The notes below the pieces were generated by a model that did not search any database, was not told the DNA's origin, and was given only the letters and a program-made list of their open reading frames with translations. Made by a program: the position numbers and the translations under genes. From positions 1,582,798 through 1,646,797 of the forward strand of contig HG934468.1 in the NCBI GenBank assembly GCA_000723505.1: a stretch of DNA of 64,000 nucleotides. The letters run 5' to 3'. The stretch is from Mucinivorans hirudinis. GTDB lineage: Bacteria > Bacteroidota > Bacteroidia > Bacteroidales > Rikenellaceae. Of the stretch, positions 52,780-60,772 are shown piece after piece. Each line of letters opens with the position of its first letter. The stretch's first letter is position 1.

Positions 52780-53553
52780 ATGATTGATAGCCATACGCAT
52801 ATATTTGATAAGGCATTCGACGGTGACCGCGAAGCGGTAATACAACGAGCCGCCGCAGAGGGTGTCGAGCGGATGATTTTGCCTGCAATAGACTCTACCT
52901 CTCACGGCGCATTGATTGAATGTTTGGATAAATATCCGAGCGTCTGCTTTGGCGCAATCGGACTGCATCCCACTTCTGTTAATGATAATCCGGCTTGGGA
53001 GAAGGAGTTAGAGTTGGTTGTAAGTTTTTTAGAGTGTCACCCCGGGCGGTGGGTTGCCATTGGCGAGGTCGGCTTGGATTTATATTGGTCGAAAGATTTT
53101 CTCAAAGAGCAGCAGCACGCTTTTGTCAAGCAAATCGAACTTGCACTCGCCAAAAATCTGCCGCTGATTATCCACACCCGCGATGCTTGGGACGAGATGA
53201 TTGCCCTAACTGAACCATATATAAGGGATATGCGGGCGGTTTTTCACAGCTTTAGCGGGCAGGAGCATCATCTCTCGAAGATACTCCAATACGACAATAT
53301 ATATATAGGTATGGGCGGGGTGGTTACCTATAACAAGAGCGCGCTGCCCGAACTGCTCAAGGATGTACCTTTGGAGCGAATTTTGTTGGAGACCGATGCC
53401 CCCTACCTACCGCCCGTGCCTTACCGCGGCAAGCGCAATGAAAGTAGCTACCTACCTCTGATTGCGGCAAAAATAGCGGAGATTAAGGGAGAGGATGTTA
53501 ATTTAATAAAAAAAATCACCGTGCAAAACACTGTTGAGCTCTTTTTTTCATAA
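52780..53553 (+). CDS. tatD: TatD-family metal-dependent hydrolase
   Basis: 257 residues. Metal ligands are MIDSHTHIFD, IGEVGLDLYW, HTRDAWDEM, HSFSG and ETDAPYLPPVPYRGKRNE, the full TatD set. Members are nucleases or D-aminoacyl-tRNA-related hydrolases, so the substrate is uncertain. It diverges from guaB across a 133-base AT-rich spacer with an inverted repeat near 52703-52755, and precedes ansA by nine bases. Confidence 0.92.
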   Translation: MIDSHTHIFDKAFDGDREAVIQRAAAEGVERMILPAIDSTSHGALIECLDKYPSVCFGAIGLHPTSVNDNPAWEKELELVVSFLECHPGRWVAIGEVGLDLYWSKDFLKEQQHAFVKQIELALAKNLPLIIHTRDAWDEMIALTEPYIRDMRAVFHSFSGQEHHLSKILQYDNIYIGMGGVVTYNKSALPELLKDVPLERILLETDAPYLPPVPYRGKRNESSYLPLIAAKIAEIKGEDVNLIKKITVQNTVELFFS

Positions 53554-53562
53554 CTTTGTTCT

Positions 53563-54573
53563 ATGCAAAAAATCCTCCTCATCTACACCGGCGGCACAAT
53601 CGGTATGAAGACCAACCCCGAGACAGGCGCCCTTGCCCCATTCGATTTTTCACAAATCCAAGCAGAGGTGCCTGAGCTCAAGAAGTTTGATGTAGAGATA
53701 GATACCATAACCTTCGACCCTGTGATAGACTCAAGCAATGTGAGCCCTCGCAACTGGCTTGATTTGGCGGAGTTGATTGCCCGAAAATATGAGGCATACG
53801 ATGGCTTTGTTGTGCTACACGGCACTGATACTATGGCATATACCGCCTCGGCAATGAGTTTCCTTATGGAAAATTTGGCAAAGCCCATCATCTTTACCGG
53901 CTCACAAATTCCAATGGGCGTTCTACGCACCGATGGGCGCGAGAATCTGATTTCGGCAATCGAGATTGCCTCGCAAGGTCGTGTGCCCGAGGTTTGTATA
54001 TACTTCCAAACCCACCTGCTACGCGCCAACCGCACAACCAAACATAATGCCGAGCATTTCAACGCCTTCTTGAGCGATAACTATCCTCCCCTGGCAGAGG
54101 CTGGTATAAACATTGAGTATAACGAACCATATATCCGCAAGGTGGATAGCTTTGTGCCGTCGCTGAAGATTGCAGACAAGCTGGAGACTAATGTCGTGAT
54201 TTTGAAGATTTTCCCCGGTATTTCACCGGCGGTGGTGAACGGGATATTGAATATTGAGGGTTTGCAGGGTGTTGTTTTAGAGAGTTACGGTTCGGGTAAT
54301 GCGATGACGGATGAGTGGTTTTTGGAGGCTCTCGCGCGGGCGGTTGAGCGAGGTATTATGGTTGTGAATATTACGCAATGTTCAGAGGGAAAGGTTGATA
54401 TGCTCCTCTATGACACTGGGCGCAAGCTGATGGAGACGGGCGTTATCAATGGACGAGATATGACAACGGAGGCAGCAGTGACCAAGTTGATGTATGTGTT
54501 GGGCGAGGACTCCTATAAAAAGCAACGCGAGTTCTATCTGAAGAGACCTATGCGCGGCGAAATGAGTAATTAA
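53563..54573 (+). CDS. ansA: Type I L-asparaginase
   Basis: 336 residues. The nucleophile threonine is in IYTGGTIGM, the second catalytic set in VLHGTDTMAYTASAM, and TGSQIPMG and NAEHFNAF follow. No signal peptide, so it is cytoplasmic. It hydrolyses asparagine to aspartate and ammonia. It shares an operon with tatD. Confidence 0.93.
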   Translation: MQKILLIYTGGTIGMKTNPETGALAPFDFSQIQAEVPELKKFDVEIDTITFDPVIDSSNVSPRNWLDLAELIARKYEAYDGFVVLHGTDTMAYTASAMSFLMENLAKPIIFTGSQIPMGVLRTDGRENLISAIEIASQGRVPEVCIYFQTHLLRANRTTKHNAEHFNAFLSDNYPPLAEAGINIEYNEPYIRKVDSFVPSLKIADKLETNVVILKIFPGISPAVVNGILNIEGLQGVVLESYGSGNAMTDEWFLEALARAVERGIMVVNITQCSEGKVDMLLYDTGRKLMETGVINGRDMTTEAAVTKLMYVLGEDSYKKQREFYLKRPMRGEMSN

Positions 54574-54643
54574 GGGGACTTCTAAAAAAATTGCAAAATT
54601 ATGGCGAGTGAAAAGTGGCTTTATTAAATAATTAGTGTAATAA

Positions 54644-54675
54644 TTTGGAGGATAAAAATTTTTGTCATATCTTTG
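54644..54675 (+). promoter_or_regulatory. Bacteroidota-type promoter upstream of the tRNA-Ser region
   Basis: TTTG at 54644-54647, 20 bases, then TATCTTTG at 54668-54675. The next product is tRNA-Ser 430 bases downstream or a structured RNA at 54681 onward. Confidence 0.65.
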
Positions 54676-54680
54676 GGAGA

Positions 54681-54830
54681 ACAAAAGAGTGTGGGCTATG
54701 GTCTTAGCAGCCAGCTGTAGAATGAGCCCACCGCGGGAAATGCCCTTCTGTAGATATTTTGATAATCTGTAAATCAGAAAATTAGTCGCGATTGCATCTC
54801 GGAATGATGCGAAAAGTTCGTTTGGGACTA
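54681..54830 (+). ncRNA. Candidate structured RNA (unidentified)
   Basis: After the promoter, GTGGGCT (from about 54691) pairs with AGCCCAC (to about 54732) around an inner CAGC/GCTG stem. A CGCG pair near 54732 and 54788 could close a second domain. No open frame is seen. It could be a leader of the tRNA-Ser transcript or an independent RNA. The ends are approximate. Confidence 0.3.
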
Positions 54831-54899
54831 AGTTTCTGAATTTCAACTTGATGAAGGTATTCCTTGCTCCGTTTGCAATGACGGTGCGGAGTATTGTAG

Positions 54900-55108
54900 G
54901 ATAGTACGATTGATGAATTATTTTGAAATAAAGGAGAAATTTCTGAGCAGTTTAAGGAGTGTGCCCGGTACAAAGTGTGTGGTGTGTATGTCTGTAGTAG
55001 TATGAAATTATTTGGAGAAATTTTAGAGCGGTTTAAGGAGCGCCCTCTGCCAAAAGCGTGTAGTGCGTGTGTCTGTGTGGTATGATCGATAAATTATTTT
55101 GAAATATT
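54900..55108 (+). repeat. Tandem decayed copies of the tRNA-Ser 5' half plus its upstream spacer
   Basis: Two copies of the first ~45 bases of tRNA-Ser (GGAGAAAT ... GCGGTTTAAGGAG) start at 54933 and 55014, before the intact gene at 55109. Each is preceded by a related AT-rich spacer ending ATTATTTTGAAATA or ATTATTTG. The 3' halves are absent. Anticodon and variable arm are degraded, so they are not functional tRNAs. Confidence 0.8.
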
Positions 55109-55199
55109 GGAGAAATGTCCGAGCGGTTTAAGGAGCGCGCCTGGAAAGTGCGTATACCTCACAAGGGTATCGCGAGTTCGAATCTCGCTTTCTCCGCCA
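55109..55199 (+). tRNA. tRNA-Ser (GGA anticodon)
   Basis: The acceptor GGAGAAA pairs with TTTCTCC (55189-55195), discriminator G, and CCA is encoded at 55197-55199. The D arm is AGCGGTTTAAGGAGC, the anticodon loop CTGGAAA gives GGA, a long variable arm follows and the T arm is GCGAGTTCGAATCTCGC. Confidence 0.95.
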
Positions 55200-55290
55200 A
55201 TTTTTATTTAGAACTTACCCATTAGGGGGCAATGTCTTAGAAATCACTAAAAATAACTAATAAAAATTTCTAATTCAAAAAACAACAATT

Positions 55291-56031
55291 ATGAAAAAAC
55301 TACTCACTATGGTTTCAGTGTTTGCCCTTGCGGGTATGAGCACTGTGTCGGCATTCGCACAAGAAGAAGCAGCAGCAGTTGAAGAGGCGCTTGGTGGAGC
55401 TCCAATGCACGAGGTATTGAAACAAAAATTTATCGAAGGTGGTGTTGAATGGATGTCACCGCTTTTGTTGTGTTTGATACTTGGTTTGGCGATTGTTATT
55501 GAGCGCATCATCTATCTTAACCTTTCGTCTGTCAATACGAAGAAGCTGTTGGCGAAGGTTGAGGATGCTCTAAAGAACGGCGGGGTTGAGGCTGCCAAGG
55601 AAGTTTGCCGTAACACACGTGGTCCTGTTGCATCTATTTTCTACCAAGGTCTAGACCGTGCGAGTGAAGGTATCGATGTGGTTGAAAAATCAGTAGTAGC
55701 TTATGGTTCTGTACAGAGCGGTCAGTTGGAGAGCGGTCTCTCTTGGATTGCACTTTTCATCGCTCTTGCTCCTATGTTGGGCTTTATGGGTACCGTTGTA
55801 GGTATGATTTCGGCGTTTGACTCTATCGCAGCAGCGGGTGACATCAACCCTGCGTTGGTTGCGGGTGGTATCAAAATCGCTCTTTTGACAACCGTAGGCG
55901 GTCTTATCGTTGCCGTTATCCTTCAGTTGTTCTACAACTACTTGGTTGCTAAGATTGACAGCTTGGTTATCGCAATGGAAGATGCTTCTATCAGCCTTAT
56001 CGACATTCTAACAAAATTCTTGAAAAAGTAA
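55291..56031 (+). CDS. exbB: ExbB/TolQ/MotA-family proton channel
   Basis: 246 residues with an N-terminal signal-like segment, and three further membrane helices around 55-80, 145-175 and 190-225. The conserved core ALAPMLGFMGTVVGMISAFDSIAAAGDINPALVAGGIKIALLTTVGGLIVA is present. It forms the pore with ExbD that drives TonB. It heads a four-gene run ending with two exbD genes. Confidence 0.95.
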   Translation: MKKLLTMVSVFALAGMSTVSAFAQEEAAAVEEALGGAPMHEVLKQKFIEGGVEWMSPLLLCLILGLAIVIERIIYLNLSSVNTKKLLAKVEDALKNGGVEAAKEVCRNTRGPVASIFYQGLDRASEGIDVVEKSVVAYGSVQSGQLESGLSWIALFIALAPMLGFMGTVVGMISAFDSIAAAGDINPALVAGGIKIALLTTVGGLIVAVILQLFYNYLVAKIDSLVIAMEDASISLIDILTKFLKK

Positions 56032-56040
56032 GAGACAACT

Positions 56041-56463
56041 ATGAAATATTTGCAATATCTTAGAGTAGCATTGCTGCTGCTGGGTGTGGTTGTCATAGCA
56101 GGTACTTTCCTCACCGGTAACGCTGAGACTAAGGAGTGGCCTATGATTGGAACAGCACTCGTCGTCTCCTTCGCTATGTTTGTAGTGACAGTGGGCTTGG
56201 CAATACTTATGCCGCTAATCGGCATCGTTCAGAACCCCAAGGGTGCTCTGAAATCATTGGTTGGTCTTGCAATCGTAGCTGTTGTCGTATTGATAGCGTA
56301 CGGTATGTCCAGCGCAGACCCTATCACCCTCGCGGACGGAAAGCTCATAGACTCGGCTTTCGTTCTTAAATTTACTGACACTGCACTTTATACCGTATTC
56401 TTTGCATTCGGCGGTGTAATTTTGGCAATCGTTGGTTCTGAGTTTTACAGAATGTTCAAATAA
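56041..56463 (+). CDS. Small membrane protein of the exbB-exbD operon
   Basis: 140 residues with four predicted membrane helices (about 5-25, 35-60, 75-95, 115-137). I do not recognise a characterised family. A similar-sized hydrophobic protein commonly sits between exbB and exbD in Bacteroidota. The spacers of nine and eight bases mean cotranscription and a possible accessory role in the ExbBD complex. Confidence 0.75.
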   Translation: MKYLQYLRVALLLLGVVVIAGTFLTGNAETKEWPMIGTALVVSFAMFVVTVGLAILMPLIGIVQNPKGALKSLVGLAIVAVVVLIAYGMSSADPITLADGKLIDSAFVLKFTDTALYTVFFAFGGVILAIVGSEFYRMFK

Positions 56464-56471
56464 TCTACTAA

Positions 56472-57065
56472 ATGGCAAGAGCAAAAAACGAAATTAATGC
56501 AAGCTCTACGGCAGATATCGCGTTCCTACTCCTTATCTTCTATCTTGTTACAACAACAATGAATGTGGATTCGGGTATCTCGCGTACCTTGCCGCCAATG
56601 GCAGACCCCAACCAAAAGGATAAAGGTCTTGACGTGAAGCAACAAAACTCACTTCAGGTTAAGATTAATTTGAACGACAGAATCCTTGTGGGCGGTCAAA
56701 TCGTCGATATTTCTCAGGTTAAGGACATTGCGAAAAACTTTATCCAAAACCCCAATAACGACCCAAATCTGCCTGAAAAAGTGGACACTGAAATAGAACT
56801 TATCGGCGTGTACCCCGTAAGCCAAGGTATCATATCTTTGCAGAACGACCGTACAACCACTTATGATGTCTATGTTCAGGTTCAGAATGAGCTTACTAAA
56901 GCCTATAATGAGGCTTGGAACGAATTGGCTACGCTGAAATTTGGAAAGCCGTTAGCCGATTTGGATGAAAATCAGAGAAAGGCTATCCGTAGTTCGAGCG
57001 GTGCAATACCTATGCGTATCTCGGAAGCCGAACCAGTTGACCACACTAAAGGTAAGAAGAAATAG
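56472..57065 (+). CDS. exbD: ExbD/TolR-family protein 1
   Basis: 197 residues: a short basic cytoplasmic start, one anchor (about 14-33, ASSTADIAFLLLIFYLVTT) whose aspartate is the proton-binding residue, and a periplasmic domain. It is longer than many ExbD proteins. Two different exbD genes follow exbB, a frequent Bacteroidota arrangement, so the complex may be heteromeric. Confidence 0.92.
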   Translation: MARAKNEINASSTADIAFLLLIFYLVTTTMNVDSGISRTLPPMADPNQKDKGLDVKQQNSLQVKINLNDRILVGGQIVDISQVKDIAKNFIQNPNNDPNLPEKVDTEIELIGVYPVSQGIISLQNDRTTTYDVYVQVQNELTKAYNEAWNELATLKFGKPLADLDENQRKAIRSSSGAIPMRISEAEPVDHTKGKKK

Positions 57066-57067
57066 AG

Positions 57068-57541
57068 ATGAAAGCACACATTAAGAAAAAAGGCAGCAAA
57101 GACACGCCTGCAATCTCGACCTCTTCTCTTCCCGACATTATTTTTATGCTTCTGTTCTTCTTTATGGTCTCCACGACTATGCGTGAAGTTGAACTTAAGG
57201 TTATGAACCAACTTCCCTCGGCGACGGAAGTTCAGAAGTTGGAGAAGAAGTCATTGGTTAGTTACATCTATGTAGGTCCCCCCTCACGTCAGTGGGCGGC
57301 TCAGTATGGTACCGAGCCTAAGGTACAACTCAACAACTCATTCAGCTCAGTGAATGAAATAGGTGAGTTTATAGCTTCGGAACGCGAAAAATTATCTGAG
57401 GCTGACCGTGCAGAATTAACAACCTCTTTGAAGGTAGATAAAAATACCAAGATGGGTCCCGTTACAGACATTAAGCAGGCTTTACGCCGTGCTAATGCTC
57501 TGAAAATAAGCTACGCCTCGAGCAAAAAGGCGGAAGAATAG
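57068..57541 (+). CDS. exbD: ExbD/TolR-family protein 2
   Basis: 157 residues with the anchor STSSLPDIIFMLLFFFMVST, its conserved aspartate, and a periplasmic domain. It starts two bases after exbD 1. No tonB follows; the tonB gene is at 29478. A strong terminator closes the operon. Confidence 0.92.
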   Translation: MKAHIKKKGSKDTPAISTSSLPDIIFMLLFFFMVSTTMREVELKVMNQLPSATEVQKLEKKSLVSYIYVGPPSRQWAAQYGTEPKVQLNNSFSSVNEIGEFIASEREKLSEADRAELTTSLKVDKNTKMGPVTDIKQALRRANALKISYASSKKAEE

Positions 57542-57578
57542 TGGGGAAATAATTATTTTAACACTACTTGATATCGGT

Positions 57579-57620
57579 CAAGGCTACCCTCGCAGGAGAG
57601 GGTAGCCTTGACTTTTTTTT
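57579..57620 (+). terminator. Rho-independent terminator of exbB-exbD operon
   Basis: A perfect 13-pair stem (57579-57591 and 57598-57610, CAAGGCTACCCTC) with a six-base loop, followed by eight T residues. Confidence 0.95.
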
Positions 57621-57716
57621 GCCTAACCTAAGTTCGGTAATATAGATGTTGCTTGGTATGTGTTTGACAATAAAGTGTATGCAGCGTATTGGAGTCGTCG
57701 CCGTTGAAAATAAATT

Positions 57717-57747
57717 TTTGTTATCTCTTTTTTTATTACTAACTTTG
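57717..57747 (+). promoter_or_regulatory. Promoter of tRNA-Leu
   Basis: TTTG at 57717-57720, 19 bases, TAACTTTG at 57740-57747; the tRNA begins 17 bases after the -7 box. Confidence 0.8.
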
Positions 57748-57763
57748 TGCGCTATTGCACGTT

Positions 57764-57845
57764 GCCCAGATGGTGAAATTGGTAGACACGCTCGTTTCAG
57801 GTGCGAGTGCCGCGAGGTTTGCAGGTTCGAGTCCTGTTCTGGGCA
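57764..57845 (+). tRNA. tRNA-Leu (CAG anticodon)
   Basis: Acceptor GCCCAGA pairs with TCTGGGC (57838-57844), discriminator A, no encoded CCA. The D arm is TGGTGAAATTGGTAGACA, the anticodon loop TTCAGGT gives CAG, a long variable arm follows and the T arm is GCAGGTTCGAGTCCTGT. Confidence 0.95.
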
Positions 57846-57859
57846 CAGATAAAAGCTAA

Positions 57860-57902
57860 GAGGGAGAATTCCGCCGGCGGGGATGACTCCCTCCCTTTTT
57901 TT
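57860..57902 (+). terminator. Rho-independent terminator of tRNA-Leu
   Basis: GAGGGAG (57860-57866) pairs with CTCCCTC (57887-57893), with GCCGGC inside the loop, and a T tract follows. Confidence 0.8.
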
Positions 57903-57906
57903 GAAA

Positions 57907-57937
57907 TTTGTTATTCCAAAAAAATGTAGTATCTTTG
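57907..57937 (+). promoter_or_regulatory. Promoter of the serine palmitoyltransferase gene
   Basis: TTTG at 57907-57910, 19 bases, TATCTTTG at 57930-57937. The leader is about 138 bases and includes a GACCAC/GTGGTC pairing (57957-57962 and 58008-58013). Confidence 0.75.
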
Positions 57938-58081
57938 CACGTTAATGATTGGTATAGACCACGAGCGGTTCAAAGGGAAATTAGCTGTTTTCGCCACAAA
58001 ATAGGTGTGGTCGGAGTCGGGTGTCGGTTGTATTTATGCGAATAACATTCTAAGAAGATAATTAATAACTCCTAATATATA

Positions 58082-59266
58082 ATGGGTCTCCTACAACAAA
58101 AATTATCCAAATACACAGTACCGCAAAAGATTAAGGAGCAGGGATTATACCCATTCTTTCGTGCGATAGAGAGTGAGCAGGATACACAGGTGGTTATCAA
58201 CGGTAGAAAAGTGTTGATGTTCGGAAGTAACTGCTACTTGGGATTGGCAAACCACCCCAAAGTGATTGAAGCAGCCCGCGAGGCTACTCGCAAATTTGGA
58301 ACCGGATGCGCCGGCTCTCCCTTTTTGAACGGGACACTCACAATTCACAAAGATTTGGAGGCGCGATTGGCTGATTTTGTTGGCAAACAGGAGGCAATAC
58401 TCTACTCAACGGGCTTTGGTGTGAACCTTGGTGCAATCTCAACGCTCACGGGCAGAGAAGATTATGTCATTTTAGACGAGCTCAACCACGCCTCCATCAT
58501 CGAGGGACGTCGTCTGTGTGCGTCGAAGGATTTCAAGTATAAACACAACGATATGGTATCCTTGGAGAAGGCACTCAAAAAGTGTGACCCCGACAAGGTG
58601 AAGCTCATTGTTACGGATGCCGTATTCTCGATGGAGGGTGATACAGCACCCTTGAGAGAGGTTGTGGCTTTGGCGAATAAATATAACGCGGATGTCTATG
58701 TAGATGAAGCTCATTCACTTGGCGTATTTGGCAAGAATGGGCAAGGTTTGTGTAACTCCACCGGTGTTACGGATGATGTTGCCTTGGTGATGGGTACTTT
58801 TAGTAAGTCCTTTGCCTCTATCGGCGGTTTTGTTGCCACCGACCACGACACGGCAAACTATCTGCGTCACGTCTCTCGCGCCCATATCTTTTCGGCAAGT
58901 CTTACTCCCGGAGCTACGGCAGCAGTGGGTGCGGCGCTTGATATTATGCTAGCCGAACCTGAGCGAATCGAACATTTGTGGGCACTCACCAACTATGCAC
59001 TCAAGGGTTTTCGCGAGATTGGTTGCGAGATAGGGCATACTTGTACGCCGATTATTCCGTTGTATATACGCGATGATATGAAGACCTTCCAGGTGGTTCA
59101 CGAGCTATTTGAGGAGGGATTGTTTGTCAATCCTGTGATTTCGCCGGCAGTAGCCTCGGACTCTACTTTGATTCGCTTCTCATTTATGGCAACTCATAAG
59201 TTTGAGCAGATAGACTATGCTGTGGAAAAAATAGAAAAAGTGTTTAAGAAATACAATATTATATAG
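58082..59266 (+). CDS. spt: Serine palmitoyltransferase (alpha-oxoamine synthase)
   Basis: 394 residues of the PLP-dependent alpha-oxoamine synthase family. Features are MFGSNCYLGLANHP, the CAGSPFLNGTL segment typical of Bacteroidota serine palmitoyltransferases, DEAHSLGVFG and the PLP lysine in GTFSKSFASIGGF. The start (GLLQQKLSKY) is like that of the Bacteroides enzyme. It condenses serine with palmitoyl-CoA in the first step of sphingolipid synthesis. 2-amino-3-ketobutyrate CoA ligase is the main alternative but the N-terminal motif favours SPT. Confidence 0.86.
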   Translation: MGLLQQKLSKYTVPQKIKEQGLYPFFRAIESEQDTQVVINGRKVLMFGSNCYLGLANHPKVIEAAREATRKFGTGCAGSPFLNGTLTIHKDLEARLADFVGKQEAILYSTGFGVNLGAISTLTGREDYVILDELNHASIIEGRRLCASKDFKYKHNDMVSLEKALKKCDPDKVKLIVTDAVFSMEGDTAPLREVVALANKYNADVYVDEAHSLGVFGKNGQGLCNSTGVTDDVALVMGTFSKSFASIGGFVATDHDTANYLRHVSRAHIFSASLTPGATAAVGAALDIMLAEPERIEHLWALTNYALKGFREIGCEIGHTCTPIIPLYIRDDMKTFQVVHELFEEGLFVNPVISPAVASDSTLIRFSFMATHKFEQIDYAVEKIEKVFKKYNII

Positions 59267-59346
59267 TGTTCAGTTCGGGGGTTTGGTGGTGAGTTAATGG
59301 GAACTTGACACTAAATACTGCGGGCTAAGAACAGAAAAAATCTGCT

Positions 59347-60105
59347 ATGCGTCTTTGGACAAAGGATTTGGTGAAGAAATATAAGTCTCGCACTGTGGTC
59401 AATGAGGTATCTATCGAGGTTGAGCAGGGCGAGATTGTAGGTTTGCTTGGTCCCAATGGGGCTGGCAAGACCACCACTTTCTATATGACCGTGGGTTTGA
59501 TTAAACCCAACGCCGGACAGATTTTTCTGGATGAGCAGGAGATAACCTCGATGCCGGTTTATCGTCGTGCCCAGTTGGGCGTTGGTTACTTGGCTCAGGA
59601 GGCATCGGTCTTCCGCAAACTTTCGGTTGAGGACAATATCCGTGCTGTGTTACAGATGACTGACTTTGAAAAGAACTACCAAAAGGAGCGACTTGAGTAT
59701 CTTATACGAGAATTTTCGTTGCAAAAGGTTCGTAAAAACCTTGGGCAACAACTCTCGGGTGGTGAGCGTCGCCGCACGGAGATTGCCCGGGCGGTGGCTA
59801 TTAACCCCAAGTTTATTCTGTTGGATGAGCCTTTTGCGGGGGTAGACCCCATTGCGGTGCACGAAATTCAGACGATAGTTGCCTCGTTGAAGGATTTGAA
59901 TATCGGTGTAATTATCACTGACCACAATGTCCACGAAACCCTTAATATTACTGACCGCACCTATATCCTTGTCGAGGGAAAGGTAATACGCACAGGCAGT
60001 GCAGAGGAGTTGGCAGCGGACGAATATGTGAAAAAAGTGTATCTCGGACCCGACTTTGAGCTGCGCAAAAGTCGCATTCGTGAACAAAAAAACAGAACGG
60101 AATAA
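59347..60105 (+). CDS. lptB: LPS export ABC transporter ATP-binding protein LptB
   Basis: 252 residues with Walker A GPNGAGKTT, the signature LSGGERRRTEIARA and Walker B ILLDEPFAGVDP. VGYLAQEASVFRKLSVEDNI is the LptB-type Q-loop region. It powers transport of LPS from the inner membrane to the cell surface with LptF and LptG, which are not in the window. Confidence 0.95.
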   Translation: MRLWTKDLVKKYKSRTVVNEVSIEVEQGEIVGLLGPNGAGKTTTFYMTVGLIKPNAGQIFLDEQEITSMPVYRRAQLGVGYLAQEASVFRKLSVEDNIRAVLQMTDFEKNYQKERLEYLIREFSLQKVRKNLGQQLSGGERRRTEIARAVAINPKFILLDEPFAGVDPIAVHEIQTIVASLKDLNIGVIITDHNVHETLNITDRTYILVEGKVIRTGSAEELAADEYVKKVYLGPDFELRKSRIREQKNRTE

Positions 60106-60122
60106 AAATATTCGTGTAATCG

Positions 60123-60152
60123 TTTGAAAATGAAAAATATTGTCTATTTTTG
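60123..60152 (+). promoter_or_regulatory. Promoter of the HU gene
   Basis: TTTG at 60123-60126, 18 bases, TATTTTTG at 60145-60152. Confidence 0.65.
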
Positions 60153-60185
60153 TAGAGAATTACTAACCTCCAAAAAAAACAAACA

Positions 60186-60458
60186 ATGAACAAATCTCAA
60201 CTAATAGATGCTATGGCAGCGAATGCCGGCATAACCAAGGTGCAGGCGAAGGCTGCTCTCGAAGCGTTTGTTAAGGTAACAGGTGAGACCCTCAAGGCAG
60301 GAGATAAGATTGCTTTGGTAGGTTTCGGTTCGTTCTCGGTTGCTGAAAAACCGGCTCGTACGGGTCGTAATCCTCGTACGGGAGCTACTCTCGAAATTGC
60401 CGCAAAGAAATCTGTGAAATTCAAAGCCGGTGCGGAACTTTGTGCAGCGGTAGAATAG
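60186..60458 (+). CDS. hup: HU-family DNA-binding protein
   Basis: 90 residues, standard HU length: MNKSQLIDAMAANAGITK, the GFGSF turn, the DNA-binding arm (ARTGRNPRTG) and the C-terminal KSVKFKAGAEL. It is a small basic nucleoid protein that bends DNA. It is monocistronic with its own promoter and terminator. Confidence 0.96.
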   Translation: MNKSQLIDAMAANAGITKVQAKAALEAFVKVTGETLKAGDKIALVGFGSFSVAEKPARTGRNPRTGATLEIAAKKSVKFKAGAELCAAVE

Positions 60459-60508
60459 AGCAGGGTAGAGTAGAGCAGTCGGTGCAACCTCTGCGATTCA
60501 TCTTTTTC

Positions 60509-60541
60509 GAGCCGAACATCTTTGTGTGAGGCTCTTTTTTT
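60509..60541 (+). terminator. Rho-independent terminator of hup
   Basis: GAGCC (60509-60513) pairs with GGCTC (60530-60534), followed by seven T residues. Confidence 0.7.
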
Positions 60542-60581
60542 GTTATATTGGGTTTTGTGTGGAGAATTGCAGCACCCTTTT

Positions 60582-60614
60582 TTTGAGCTAAGTGAGAAGT
60601 TTTTTTTATCTTTG
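60582..60614 (+). promoter_or_regulatory. Promoter of lspA
   Basis: TTTG at 60582-60585, 21 bases, TATCTTTG at 60607-60614. Transcription would begin at the edge of repeat copy C. Confidence 0.7.
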
Positions 60615-60621
60615 CACTAAC

Positions 60622-60660
60622 TTATTAACTCGGCATTAATCAATCTGGATTTTTAAGACC
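60622..60660. repeat. Left-end fragment of the dispersed inverted-repeat element (copy C)
   Basis: TTATTAACTCGGCATTAAT followed by CTGGATTTTTAAGACC matches the left end of copies A and B. The rest of the element is missing. It forms the 5' part of the lspA leader. Confidence 0.65.
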
Positions 60661-60772
60661 TTTTCACTACTTAGAAGTTGTTTTAATTTTGCTTCTGAAT
60701 TTATTGTGTAAAACAGTTTCTTACCTTCCACTTATGATTGTGCTAAAAAATACTTACAAAATAAAGAGAGCT

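Noticed and set aside
57646-57852. Small plus-strand frame of 68 codons
   Set aside because: It runs through the tRNA-Leu promoter and the tRNA itself.
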